Below, in pieces: positions 11,686 through 23,762 of a stretch of 64,000 nucleotides of DNA; position 1 is the stretch's first letter, and each line of letters begins with the position of its first letter. The notes beneath the pieces were generated by a model that did no database searches, had not been told where the DNA came from, and saw only the letters and a program-made list of their open reading frames with translations. The stretch spans positions 231,769,001 through 231,833,000 of the forward strand of contig NC_091247.1 of NCBI RefSeq assembly GCF_042477335.2, written 5' to 3'. Origin of the DNA: Ovis canadensis (Eukaryota > Chordata > Mammalia > Artiodactyla > Bovidae). The position numbers and the translations under genes are program-made.

Positions 11686-12559
11686 TAATTGGACTAATTT
11701 CCTTAACTCACTCTGCAGTTACACATAACACATACCTCTTTTAAAGTGTGCTATACACAGTTACAAGACTGAAACTAAACTTAATCATACTTTAATTAGT
11801 AAACTCCCTTTTGTATTGTTATGTTTTCATTAAAGGAAGAACACACGCTGTTATGATACTTCAAATGCAGTGACTTCTGGTCAAGATCATGAAGAGTTTA
11901 AGTAATTTCCCTTCAGATCGTTTCATGTCAAATTTACACAGTTTGTTTAGTTAGTTGACCAAAACCGAATAAAATAACGTGAGAAGAGACCGTCGGGGAG
12001 ATGAGGTAGAGACAGACGCTGAGCGAGGCCCAGGCGCCTCCGCGGCTCTGCCCGCTGTGCCAGTGGCAGCAGCGACTAACTGGCTCACACCCGAAAGGGG
12101 TGCCAGGCCGGTTTCTTCTTCCTGGGCTCAATAAAGCTTTAACCAGAGTGATGAAATAAAGTTCACGTTTTGTTGTAAGACAAGAAAAAGATGAAAATTT
12201 CTCCCAACCTGGGCATCTTCCTCCCCTTCAGTGTGTGCTCTGTGTCTGCATCAAGTGGACCTCCTTAGGTGAGAAGCGTCTTCCTTCATCTTGTAAACAG
12301 CAACGGTGACCCACCACTGCCTGCTACAGGCAGATCCGGACTGTGTAAGCTATGAATGTCACCCGATATATGACCCTTGGTCTCAAAAATGTACGTAACT
12401 CTTCTTTGGCCTCTAGTGGGCAGAACAGTTTTCAAAGCTTTCTGAAAGGCTCTCTCCTGGGTTATAATCCTGAAACTGGCTCAAGTAAAATTGTCCCTTT
12501 CTTTCTTAGATCAACTATTGATTACTTGATTAATTAACTGGAGAGCCTCAGTGAGTTTC

Positions 12560-13140
12560 TCCAACCCTTCTCTCAGTAAGGCAGCGTCACTCTGGTTGCG
12601 TGACGTGCGCGTCTCTGCAGAGACCGTTGGTTTTGTCCTGCTTTGTCTGAAGACGTCTGAAAAGCAAATGCGAAAGCGGCTCTTTTGCCCGTTTCTGCTC
12701 CCCTCTAACCTGTAAAGAACTCAGTCGCCCTGTTTATTCTTTTCCTAGATAAAGAGAAGCAAGAGTAAAGAATTAAGCAGTTAAAGAATGACTAACTCTC
12801 TGCCTCCAAAAGCTCCGATAGCAATCCTGCAGGTAGGTCAGGTAGGCAAGACAAGAGCTGAGGGGAGTCAGGCAGTCGGCACACAGTACTGCGGAGCCCA
12901 GCCTCCTGCCTCAGTGAATCACTGAGAGTGTCTCCCCTTCCGGAAAGATTATCCTTTCCCTGTAGAAGCTGTCATAGCCAAGTAGAATCTTCGGATTTGG
13001 TCTTGCGACATGAGTCTACTCCGCAGATCTCCTCCGCAATTGCTGGCTTTTCCAATTAAAACACCTTTCTTGTCTGCTGACACTTGCTTCTTGATTACTG
13101 TCTTTTGAACACTGAACGGCTGAACCTGAGTTTGGTAACA
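12560..13140 (+). mobile_element. Probable endogenous-retrovirus LTR (gammaretrovirus-like), 3' end at ~13140
   Basis: The right part has the order expected of an R-U5 region: TCCAATTAAAACACCTTTCT (ATTAAA polyadenylation signal), then CTTTTGAACACTGAACGGCT and the terminus GGTAACA, a common end of ERV1-type LTRs. The left edge is uncertain. An earlier AATAAAGCTTT near 12,130 may belong to another LTR. No internal viral genes are seen next to it. Confidence 0.5.
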
Positions 13141-14192
13141 AATGTAATCATTTGGTTACTTTTATTCCCAGGCAGCACAGATTTCTTATTAGGCTGTCTG
13201 CTGTCATATTAAGAAATAATGTCCCATGTACGCAATAGAGTAGATATTCTTTTGGAGAATCAATATTGTGAAGACTTTCAAATATACTTTTGTTGGTAGT
13301 CAAGGCATAACACAAGAAATATGAAGTTTTGGAAATATGACTGTCTTTCACAAACCTTAATGGGTTACTGGCTCAATGTTATGGTTATGGTTTCCAGTTA
13401 ATATAACATCTCAGCAACAACAACAGCTGCACTCACCCCATTTTTATTGAGAACTGAAGTTCCACACAGAAAACCAAAAGACTCTTAAAGTTCGAAAATG
13501 ATTTCTTTCCCATTTTCTAGGTCATTTGTCCTACTTCTAATCCATTTAAAATCTGGTAATGTTTTTTCAAAATAAATTTTTTAAAAAGTGCAATTGATTC
13601 AAAATTTTGGAGGCGACTGTGGTGGCTAATATATAATTATTCACATCAGAATTTCTTGATTGATTTTTCCTCCAGCAACCAAATATTCACCCCTCCCTTC
13701 AAAGAAAGTTGCTAACTCATTTCCTGTGGAAACTTTCCATTGACTGTCCTCCTGAAGTTCTGCCTGTGCCGGCCCGTCTGCATCAGAAGCTGTGGATAGC
13801 TTATCTGAGCATTTTCTTTCTCTGCCAGTCTCAGAGAAATTCCCAGCACAGATTCTCCTTCTTCCTATTTGGGCAGTAAGTGGTGGAAAATTTAGAATCA
13901 GGATGTTTTGTTCTGGTCATGGAACTGGAGACTTTGAACCAAACACTTGCAAAGTCAACTTGCACATAGTCATGTCTGGCCGATGAAATGATATATGACC
14001 AAATTTCAAGGTGGTCTTTGAGTTTGATTCCCTGTGAAAATCATTGTGTTTTCAGATCTCCCATTTGTCTCTTACAAATGTCTTGTAGAGGGTCTCTCTC
14101 CAGTAAGCTGGCATCCACTAAATTATCATTCCAGGAACCATTCCAGGGCTCCACACAACCCCCTCTACATTTTGGATTTTCTTTATCATGAG

Positions 14193-14310
14193 GTGGAAAA
14201 GGGAATGGCCACCCACTCCAGTATTCTTGCCTGGAAACATCCATGGATGGAGGAGACTGGCGGGCTACAGTCCACGGGGTCCAGAGAGCCGGACACGACT
14301 GGGCACACAC
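14193..14310 (+). mobile_element. Bov-tA SINE, truncated
   Basis: Central and 3' Bov-tA sequence: GGAATGGCCACCCACTCCAG, ATTCTTGCCTGGAAACATCC, GGCGGGCTACAGTCCACGGG. The tRNA-like head is missing. 13,140-14,190 otherwise shows nothing recognisable. Confidence 0.85.
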
Positions 14311-14649
14311 GCGTTACCATGAGATGTGATCTAAACACCAGTTTCCCAGCACCCTTTGTCTACTGTCTTCCTTGCCGTTGCGAAAGGCAATAATCATCAC
14401 ACCTCCAGCTGCTTTGAGGTCCTGGCCTGCATCCGGTACTTAAGAGGTGCAGGAAGTTATTTTGAAAAAAGGTACACGGGGACATCTTTAGCAAGAGAGG
14501 CTGCAGCGGCGGGGTCAGGAAGTCTCTGACTGCTGCAACCGCTAGTTACTTGACTCCAACAGTCAAACCCAAGACAAAGTTCCTCAGCATCTCTCAAGGT
14601 ATTTGTGCGTCTTCTGTGTTGATTGTTTTACTGTAAGCTCATTTTCTTC

Positions 14650-16342
14650 AGATCTCTTCAATAAAATTAAGAGATACAAGGGAACATTTCATGGAAAGCT
14701 GGGCTCAATAAAGGACACAAATGGTATGGACCCAACAGAAGCAGAAGATACTAAGAAGAGGTGGCAAGAATACACAGAAGAACTCTACAAAAAAGATCCT
14801 CATGACCCAGATAATCACGATGGTGTGATCACTCACCTAGAGCCAGGCATTCTGGAATGCAAAGTCAAGTGGGCCTTAGGAAGTATCACTACGAACAAAG
14901 CTAGTGGAGGTGATGGAATTCCCGTTGAGATATTTCAGGTCCTGAAAGATGATGCTGTGAAAGTGCTGCACTCAATATGCCAGCAAATCTGGAAAACTCA
15001 GCAGTGGCCACAGGACTGGAAAAGGTCACTTTTCATTCTAATCCCAAAGAAAGTCAGTGCCAAAGAATGTTCAAACTACTACACAATTGCACTCATCTCA
15101 CACACTAGCAAAGTAATGCTCAAAATTCTCCAAGCCAGGCTTCAACAGTATGTGAACTGTGAAATTCCAGATGATTGAGCTGGATTTAGAAAGGCAGAAG
15201 AATGAGAGAGAAAATTGCCAATATCCGTTGCATCACTGAAAAAGCAAGAGAGTTCCAGAAAAACATCTATTTCTGTTTTATTGACTATGCCAAAGCCTCT
15301 GACTATGTGCATCACAACAAACTGTGGAAAATTCAAGAGATGGAATACCAGACCACCTGACCTACCTCTTGAGAAACGTGTATGCAGGTCACGAAGCAAG
15401 TTAGAGCTGGACATGGAACAACAGACTGATTTCAAATAGGAAAAGGAGCACGTCAAGTCTGTATATTGTCGCCCTGCTTATATAACTTATATGCAGAGTA
15501 CATCATGAGAAATGCTGGACTGGAAGAAACACAAGCTGAAATCAAGATTGCCAGGAGAAATATCAATAACCTCAGATACGCAGATGATACCACCCTTATG
15601 GCAGAAAGCAAAGAACTAAAGAGCCTCTTGATGAAAGTGAAAGAGGAGAGGGAAAAAGTTGGCTTAAAGCTCAACATTCAGAAAACTAAGATCATGGCAT
15701 CTGGTTCCATCACTTCATGGCAAATAGATGGGGAAACAGTGGAAACAGTGACAGACTTTATTTTTTGGGGGGCTCCAAAATCACTACAGATGGTGACTAC
15801 AGCCATGAATTTAAAAGATGCTTACTCCTTAGAAGAAAAGTTATGACCAACCTAGACAGCATATTAAAAATCAGAGCCATTACTTTGCCAACAAAGGTCC
15901 ATCTAGTTTTTCCAGTGGTCATGTATGGATGTGAGAGGTGGACCATAAAGAAAGCTGAGCACCGAAGAATTGATGCTTTTGAACTGTGGTGTTGGAGAAG
16001 ACTCTTGAGAGTCCCTTGAACTGCAAGGAGATCCAACCAGTCCATTCTGAAGGAAATTAGTCCTGAATATTCATTGAAGGACTGATGTTGAAGCTGAAAC
16101 TCCAGTACTTTGGCTACCTGATGCAAAGAACTGACTTAGTGGAAAAGACCCTGATGCTGAGAAAGATTGAGGGCAGGAGGAGAAGGGGATGACAGAGGAT
16201 GAGATGGTGGGATGGCATCACTGTCTCAAGGGACATGAGTTTGAGTGAACTCTGGGAGCGGGTGATGGACAGAGAGGCCTGACATGCTGCAGTCCATGGT
16301 GTCACACAGAGTTGGACATGACTGAGCAACTGAACTGAACTG
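14650..16342 (+). mobile_element. BovB LINE, reverse-transcriptase half and 3' end
   Basis: Sense BovB. The first open stretch (to 15,178) reads like the linker before the RT domain ([19 protein letters not shown]); the RT core with NLRYADDTTLMAES follows near 15,575, and the element closes with CTGAACTGAACTGA at ~16,340. Several frameshifts and stops. The endonuclease half is absent. The end abuts an oppositely oriented BovB without a gap. Confidence 0.92.
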
Positions 16343-17182
16343 ATTGGAGAAACCATAGCTTTGACTGCATGGACCTTTGTAGGCAAAGCAATGTCTCTGC
16401 TTTTTAATACACTGTCTACGTTTGTCATAGCTTTTCTTCCAAGCAGCAAGAGTTTTTTTTAATTTCATGGCTGCAGTCACCATCTGCAGTGCTTTTGGAG
16501 CCCAAGACAATAAAGTCTGTCACTGTTTCCACTTTTCCCCATCTATTTGCCATGAAGTGATGGGACCAGATGCTATGATCTTCCTTTTCTGAATACTGAG
16601 TTTTAATCCAGCTTTTTCCCTCTCCTCTTTCACTTCCATCAAGAGACTTTTTAGTTCCTCTTCACTTTCTGCCATAAGGGTGGTGTCATCTGCGTATCTG
16701 AGGTTATTGATATTTCTCCCTGCAATCTCGATTCCGGTTTGTGCTTCACCCAGCCCACCATTTCGCATGATGTGCTCTGCCTATAATTTAAATAAGCAGG
16801 GTGATGATATACAGACTTGCCATACTGCTTTCCTGATTTGAACCAGGCTGTTGTTCTGTGTCCAGCTGTAACTGTTGCTTCCTGACTGCATACAGCTTTT
16901 TTAGGAGGCAGGTGAGATGGTCTGGTATTCCCATGTCTCTAAGAATTTTCCTCAGTTTGTTGTGATCTACACAATCAAAGGCTTTAGTGTAGTCAGTGAG
17001 GCAGAAGTAGATATTTTTCTTGTATTCTCTAGCTTTTTCTATGGTCCAGTTGATCAAATTGGCAATTTGATCATTGATTCATCTGCCTTTTCTAAATCCA
17101 GCCTGTACATCTGAGAGTTCCCTGGTCACATACTGCTGAAGCCTAGCTTGAAGGATTTTGAGCATTACTTTTCTAGCATTAG
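16343..17182 (-). mobile_element. BovB LINE internal fragment, inverted, lacking its 3' UTR
   Basis: Antisense RT segment with the YADD box (NNLRYADDTTLMAES, minus strand near 16,690). It starts abruptly in coding sequence at the junction with the upstream BovB, so it is not a simple target-primed insertion; inversion or deletion is implied. Confidence 0.88.
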
Positions 17183-17271
17183 CAGTGCTTAGGGGAGGAC
17201 AGAATGGGGAACAATTGTTTAATGGTTAGAGTTTCTATTTGGGATCTCAAAAAATTCTGGAATTGACAGTG

Positions 17272-17912
17272 GTCATGGGAAATAGATGGGGAAACAGTGG
17301 AAACAGGGTCAGACTTTATTTTGGGGGGCTCCAAAATCACTGCAGATGGTGACTGCAGCCATGAAATTAAAAAACACTTACTCCTTGGAAGGAAAGCTAT
17401 CATCAACCTAGACAGCATATTCAAAAGCAGGGACATTACTTTGCTGACTAAGGTCTGTCTAGTCAAGGCTATGGTTTTTCCAGTGGTCATGTATGGATGT
17501 GAGAGTTGGACTGTGAAGAAGGCTGAGCACCGAAGAATTGATGCTTTTGAACTGTGGTGTTGGCAAAGACTCTTGAGAGTCCTTGGACTGCAAGGAGATC
17601 CAACCAGTCCATTCTGAAGGAGATCAGCCCTGGGATTTCTTTGGAAGGAATGATGCTAAAGCTGAAGCTCCAGTACTTTGGCCACTTCATGCGAAGAGTT
17701 GACTCATTGGAAAAGACTCTGATGCTGGGAGGGATTGGGGGCAGGAGGAGAAGGGGACGACAGAGGATGAGATGGCTGGATGGCATCACCGACTCGATGG
17801 ACGTGAGTCTGAGTGAACTCCGGGAGATGGTGATGGACCGGGAGGCCTGGCGTGCTGCGATTCATGGGGTCGAGAAGAGTCCGACACGACTGAGCGACTG
17901 AACTGAACTGAA
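17272..17912 (+). mobile_element. BovB LINE 3'-end fragment
   Basis: Sense BovB from the segment after the RT core (GAAACAGTGGAAACAG) to the 3' tail GAGCGACTGAACTGAACTGA. It ends a head/tail-scrambled BovB cluster of 3.2 kb. 17,913-18,450 shows nothing recognisable. Confidence 0.9.
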
Positions 17913-18461
17913 GGTTACATATGAATGTTCTTACTGTCACTGAAGTGTACACTTAGAAATGAGTTAAAATGGTTAATTTTGTTTTATACATTTTAACATT
18001 TAAAAAGTGAAAAAAGTTAGGTACCAAAAAATCAACTAAATCCAAAAGAATGCAGGATGGAGAAAAGCAGGGGCAGAAAAGTACCAGATCGGCTTGTTGC
18101 CCGCGCTGCTGGCTTGGTTTTGTGGACAAGCTCCGCATGGTGTGTCCCCGGGGTTGGCTGGAGCGTGGGGCAGGGCCACAGCGCTGAGCCGGAGGTGTTC
18201 TGAGGCACCTGCCGTATTTCTGCCATGGCTACGTAGTGCGGGTCTTTGGTTGCAGCCCCAAGTAGTTAGGCGTCTCCACAGGTAACTTGCCTGAGCAAGC
18301 AGCATTCTTTCTGTTTATGTACCCACTGACATTGGTTAGCATTGGGCCAGTGTGGGAAGTGGAGATGTCCATTAGACAGTGGTGAGCATAGGTTGGAACT
18401 CACACTACAAGCATATAAAATGCCCGTGGAAACTGACTTCAGGCGTACCTGATAGTCTATC

Positions 18462-18687
18462 GAGCTTCCCTGGTGGCTCAGAGGGTAAAGCGTCTGCGTT
18501 CAATGCAGGTAGACCTGGGTTCGATCCCTGGGTCAGGAAGATCCTCTGGAGAAGGAAATGGCAACCCACTCCAGTACCTTTGCCCAGAAAATCCCATCGA
18601 CGGAGGAGCCCAGTAGGCTACGGTCCATGGGGTCGCAAAGAGTCGGACACGACTGAGCGATTTCACTTCCCTTTCCCTTTCCCTGAC
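18462..18687 (+). mobile_element. Bov-tA SINE, complete, with target duplication
   Basis: A full element: GCTTCCCTGGTGGCTCAGAG (tRNA-like head with A box), GGTTCGATCCC (B box) at ~18,519, body, and a tail of TTCCC repeats. The direct repeat AGTCTATC is at 18454-18461 and 18688-18695. Confidence 0.92.
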
Positions 18688-19419
18688 AGTCTATCAAGGT
18701 AGACTTCTGTGGGGAAATCCTCAGTATGTTCATCTTTGGCTGTCTCAGACAGGAAAAAACCTTTGGCTCTTTAGATTCGCTTATTTCAGCAATTCAAGGT
18801 TATACCGAGCAAGCTAAGCAATGCCAGATTTACCAGATTTACCAGGCTAGATGTGAAACCACGAAGACAATTTCTTCTAGGCTTCTGAAAGCAAAATAAT
18901 GAATGACCACTGGTGAGGGATAATTTTATATTTTCAGTTACCGTTTCCTAGTATTTTACTGCTCATAACTATGCAATCTCACCTGGTTATATTTAATTTC
19001 ATTTTCAGCTCAGTTATATTTTTAGAATCAAACATTTTCCTAAATCTGTGAATTAAACAGTGTAACATAGTCACCCCATCACGCTCCAACTGTCAAGCTA
19101 AATTCATCGTGAGATATTATTAAAAAGACTTTATCTTTAAAAATAAAAAAATATTTGAGTGTGTTATGTTAAAATCACTTTCAACATTTTCTAAAATATA
19201 CCACTAGAAAGGCCATTTTTAGAGTGCCTTATATGGAAATAAAATAAATACAAGCATAGCTGTAAAGGCAAGTCCGTAATTTGAGATGAGCCCCACAATT
19301 CTCACGGTAAAACCAAGAATGTATGTACTTGCATAGACTGTGCTGCTGAACAGAGAAGGCTCGCAGAAGAGGAAGCACCAGGCCGTGCGGTCCCTGTTTG
19401 GTTTCTGTATCTATTCTGT

Positions 19420-19715
19420 CTCCCACGGTGACTGCACCAACTGCATCCCCACCTACGGGCACAAGAGCTCCCTTTTCTCCGCATTCTCACCAACGTTTGT
19501 CATTCGTGTTCTTTTTGATGACGGTCGTTCTGATTTGTGCGCGGGGATTTCTCACTCTGGTTTTGATTCGCATTTCCCTCATGATTAGTGATGCTGAACA
19601 TCTTTTTACATGCCTGATGGCGTTTTTTTTTAACGTGCGTTTTGTCCTTGGAGAAATGTCTATTGAGTTCTTCTGCCGACTTTTCAATTGCTCTTTTTTG
19701 GTAAATGTATGTTTT
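19420..19715 (+). mobile_element. L1 3'-end fragment
   Basis: Typical old-L1 3' wording: CATTCTCACCAACGTTTGTC, GATTCGCATTTCCCTCATGA, TTGGAGAAATGTCTATTGAG. 18,700-19,420 is AT-rich and otherwise featureless to me. Confidence 0.75.
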
Positions 19716-19936
19716 AAACGTTTTAAATTATGAACGTATGGTAACTCATTTACAGGAGACTTGGAAAATACAGAACAAAGTTACACACAATTCCACTGTA
19801 TATTAAAATTATTTTTTAAAAGTAGATAATTAGTTGGAGTTTCAATACCAAACTCTCAAAATTTAACAGAATGCATGGACAGAAAATAGAAGGATACAAT
19901 AGACCTGAAAAGCGCTATGAACCGATTCAACATAAT

Positions 19937-20105
19937 TAGGATTTATAGGTCCAGTGGTAAGACTCCTTGCTTTCAATGCAGGGTGCCTGGGTTCAATCCT
20001 CGGTCAGGGAACTAGATCCCACATGCTGCAATTAAAAGTCTTTGCTGCAACTAAAGATTCCGCGTGTTGTATCTAAGACCTGATGCAACCAGACAGAGAA
20101 ATTTT
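19937..20105 (+). mobile_element. CHR-type SINE
   Basis: Sense copy: tRNA-like head with GGTCCAGTGGTAAGACTCC, B box GGGTTCAATCC at ~19,990, and the 3' part ACATGCTGCAATTAAAAGTC. It lies directly against the following Bov-tA. Confidence 0.75.
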
Positions 20106-20106
20106 C

Positions 20107-20315
20107 AGGCTTCCCACGTGGTGCCAGTGGTAAAGAATCCGTCTACCAATGCAGGCGTTTGATCCCTGGGTCAGGAAGATCCTTTGGAGGAGGGCATGGC
20201 AACCCACTCCAAGATTCTTGCCTGGAGAATCCCATGGACAGAGGAGCCTGCCGGACTACAGTCCACAGAGGTGCAAAGAGTTGGACACGACTGAAGCGAC
20301 TTAGCATGCATGCAT
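20107..20315 (+). mobile_element. Bov-tA SINE
   Basis: Sense copy from GGCTTCCCACGTGGTGCCAG to GACTTAGCATGCATGCATAC. 20,316-21,366 is AT-rich and I see nothing in it. Confidence 0.9.
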
Positions 20316-21366
20316 ACAACAGCAGGTTACAAACTCTATTCAAGTTCCCAAAGACCATAAACCAGGAGACACTGGAATGTACAGGGACATAAAGTTGGAT
20401 GCAAAAATTTCATGGTTTAAAGGTATTGAAATCATACAAAGTCTGTTCTATTATCATTGTGCAATTATGTTAGAAATTAATGTCAAAAGATATTTGAAAA
20501 CAACCCACATATTTTCAAGTGCAAGGTGACATTTACCAAGAGAGATCTTTGACTCAGCCATTGAAAGTCTCAATGAAGCTAAAAGAGTGAAAAAACACAG
20601 AGAGTGACCACAGAGAAGAAAGCAGTTAAATGAGAAACATACAGCAAAATGAGAAATCAATGTCAAAGATACTTTAAACACATGTATTTGGGAATTAAAT
20701 GTGCACTGGTAAATGATGGGTGTATCTAAGATGCCACAACAAGGAAAATTAGGAAATATTTGTAACAGAATAAAAATGAAAAAAGAATTTATCAGAACTT
20801 GTTGCATGCAGCTGATGCTACTCAATGCAACTAAATACGATATGGAATCTTGAATAAGATATGAAAACAAATTATGGACATTGGCATGACATTTTGTGAA
20901 ATTTGGGCAAAATATGTACTTTCAGCCCGTTAGACTGAGCCGTCCTAGCATCTTTGGTCGGTATGAATGCACTTAGGTTTCTGTCCTTTTGCTATAAAAT
21001 TGAGACAAATGACTAGATAGAATTGCAGCACATTGGGGGGTTACGCTTGGAATGATTGGACTTGAAATAGGCTAGACCAGTGCACATGAGTATGTATAGG
21101 CTGATACATGCTTAAGTAGGTATCAACAAATCTCTACAGTATATTTTCGAAAACAAAGATGATACATGTTTTTCTCACTACCTGATCCAGAATTTGGATT
21201 CTCCAGTTGGCTCTCCTGTGGACTTGATGGTTTATTTCGACCAGATGACAACTAGTGATCTGTATCATTTATTTTGCCCATTTTATAAGATTGTCGCTTG
21301 CATTATCCATTGTACAATCAGTCCTCTGTGTATACATATGGATATAGAGATTCTAGGGTTGTTCAG

Positions 21367-21430
21367 GGCTTCCCTGATAACTCAGTTGGTAAAAAGTCCT
21401 CCTGCAACGCCGAAGACCCTGTTCTTAACC
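21367..21430 (+). mobile_element. Bov-tA SINE head fragment
   Basis: GGCTTCCCTGATAACTCAGT and the following ~40 bp match the 5' head of Bov-tA. The body is missing; the GC-rich tandem array begins about 30 bp downstream. Confidence 0.7.
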
Positions 21431-22330
21431 TCAGCCGCCTACCAGGGGCCAACGCCCAGCCCCCGCGCCGCGCCTCAGGCCCCGCGCCGCGCCTCAGGCC
21501 CCGCCCCGCGCCCCAGGCCCCGCCCCGCGCCCCAGGCCCCGCCCCGCGCCCCAGGCCCCGCCCCGCGCCCCAGGCCCCGCCCCGCGCCCCAGGCCCCGCG
21601 CCGCGCCCCAGGCCCCGCCCCGCGCCCCAGGCCCCGCCCCGCGCCCCAGGCCCCGCCCCGCGCCTCAGGCCCCGCCCCGCGCCTCAGGCCCCGCCCCGCG
21701 CCTCAGGCCCCGCCCCGCGCCTCAGGCCCCGCCCCGCGCCTCAGGCCCACTTCCGTAGACTCCGGACTCCCGCTTTCCAGTCACTCCCCGAGACCTAAAG
21801 CCGCCCGGATCCTGGCTCAGTCTCCAGGTGAAGCCCACCCAGACTCTGGCAGTTGGAAACCCCAGACCGGCCTGATCCGGATGCTCGTTCACCGGCGGTA
21901 CTCCGGCCCGGCATCGCACGAGCCAGCCTCCCGGGGTCCTTCAGGCCTTCGGCCGGGCAGCCCTCCTGCAGTCCTGGAGCGGTTGCGTAGCAGCTGCGGG
22001 GACGCGGGCAGAGCTGGACGCCGAGTGAGGGCCGGTGGGCCTTGGGCTGACTGTCAGGGTCCGACACAGGAGGGAATCCGGGACGGGCGGGTTCCGAGGG
22101 CGGCTGGGGGCCCTGAGGGCGGCTGGCCACGGGCGGACAGACCTGCGGCGCCGCTAGTCTCGTCCTCGCTCGGGAACAGCCGAGATGAAACCGCGCGAGT
22201 GGCGGCCTCGCCTGTGGGAAGCGCCCCTTCAAGGCCGTCCTCGGGCCCTCAGCTGGACGGAGGGCCCGGTGGGGGGAAAGAACGGGGCAGTGGTTCTGGC
22301 AACGGTGGGAGGAGGGAGGCGAAGGGAGCC
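21430..22330 (+). promoter_or_regulatory. RABL2: CpG island; probable RABL2 promoter and non-coding first exon
   Basis: A ~900-bp stretch dense in CpG in an otherwise AT-rich neighbourhood, 1.3-2.2 kb upstream of the first RABL2 coding exon and on its strand. The first coding exon begins with a splice acceptor ten bases before the ATG, so a 5' non-coding exon must lie upstream; this island is the only good candidate. I cannot fix the start site or its donor from sequence alone. Confidence 0.75.
21459..21748 (+). repeat. GC-box minisatellite: 15 copies of a 19-bp unit
   Basis: The tetramer CAGG recurs at exactly 19-bp spacing from 21476 to 21742 (15 occurrences) without an indel. The main unit is CAGGCCCCGCCCCGCGCCC, with CCTCAGG/CCCCAGG and CGCGCC/CGCCCC variants. 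Most units hold CCCCGCCCC, i.e. GGGGCGGGG on the minus strand, the core of an Sp1/KLF site. The array is the 5' shoulder of the CpG island preceding RABL2. Confidence 0.95.
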
Positions 22331-23645
22331 CATTCTGGCCAAGAGGTTGAGGTGCTCGAAAACTGCTTGAGTGAAAGAGAGCTTATCCAGTGGGTCGCGA
22401 GAATATCGACAAGCATTGAAGGTCTTCGACAAAAGATTTGGCTGTGTTTGGCTCCAGCTGCAGGGTGGAGGTGGAAGGGGCAGCCCCTTACTATGCTTAT
22501 TAAGCGTCTGCCACTTGCCAGTCCCTGCTCTTGAGGTTGAGGGTGCCTCGGTGAACAAGGCTGACTCCCGACCTGAGGGTCCTGTTGGTATTTTCCGCCC
22601 TTGTGTGCACCTCGGTCATAGCTCTCGCCACGGTAGAGTTTGACTTCGTGTCTTGTGCAAGATCTGCCCATATGTAAGGCTGAGTGTGGGCGCTGCTGCT
22701 GCATTGTTGCATCGTTGAGCTCAGAGTGTGGACTGTGGCACATTCTCAGTAATGTTTGTAAAGTTATGAATATATTTGGGCGTGATGACCTGGGGATAGT
22801 GGAATAGAGCTAGAGATTACGTCACACATCGGTGCTGGCATTGGTTGTCTGGTGATGTACAGACAGGAATGTGAAGAGTGAGTTTGGGGTGGGCGGGGCT
22901 TAGGTTTCACAGGTCATTTTTGCCTGTGTGCAGTAGTTTGCTAGTCAAAACCTGGTAGGCAACTGCATCCTTGAGTCTGGCACTGAGGGGCACGCGGTCT
23001 CTGTGGAGATGCAGATTTGGCATCATCAGCATTTAGGAGATCCTTGGAACTGATAGAGGTTGAAACAACCCTAGAGAAGAGGGCCTGGGAATGCCAGGTT
23101 TGGGAAAGGGAAAAACAGCTACCGATTTCAGGAGGATGGAGAATGAGGTGGAGGTGAGAAGCATGAGGTAGAGGATCCGGAAGAGACGCCTCTGGCTGTG
23201 TGGTCTGTCATTTGCGATGATCAGTCAGGCCCACACAATGTCTCAGATTGATTATGTGATGTAGGCATTGATTTTTGCTCCTGCTTTACAAGTGAGCAAA
23301 TGCTTGTACATAAAACTTATAAAACTTCAACGTGGTTCTAGAACAGTCTCTCCAGGTGGGAGTGGGAGCTGCGATCCTGAGCACAGCTGTAGTAAGAGAT
23401 GAAGCAGGGGATCTTGTTGGGGACAAGATCACAGCGCCATGGTTCAGCAAGTGCTAGCCAGGTTGGTAGTGAATAGAATAGAATAGTGCTTCCTGGGGCT
23501 CCTCTCTCATCAGGTCATTGTCTCCCCTGTCCAGGAAGAGGAAAGGGATTTGGTTGAGGGGACTTCTCATCTCTTTACCAACAGCCTCTTCTTGATCTTT
23601 CCAGTGACAAGATCCCCCTCCCCTGAGCTGATGCCCTTTCTACAG

Positions 23646-23762
23646 CCAGGAGCCGATGGCTAGGGACAAAGCCAAACCCTGTGAGCTGGACCAGGAGAAA
23701 TATGATGCTGATGACAATGTGAAAATCATCTGCCTCGGAGACAGCGCTGTGGGCAAGTCCAA
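23646..23762 (+). CDS. RABL2: RABL2 exon 2: start codon and P-loop
   Basis: The acceptor TTTCTACAG ends at 23645, ten non-coding bases follow, then GCCGATGG (ATG 23656, good Kozak context). It encodes residues 1-36, ending GDSAVGKSK with the Lys codon split AA|A. The donor is GTATGT at 23763. No in-frame upstream start is present in the exon. Confidence 0.95.

Noticed and set aside
21194..22534. 446-codon open frame with APRPRPRPAPQ-like repeats
   Set aside because: It is produced by the GC-rich 19-bp array and CpG island, which have few stop codons. It starts in AT-rich non-coding sequence and has no domain.
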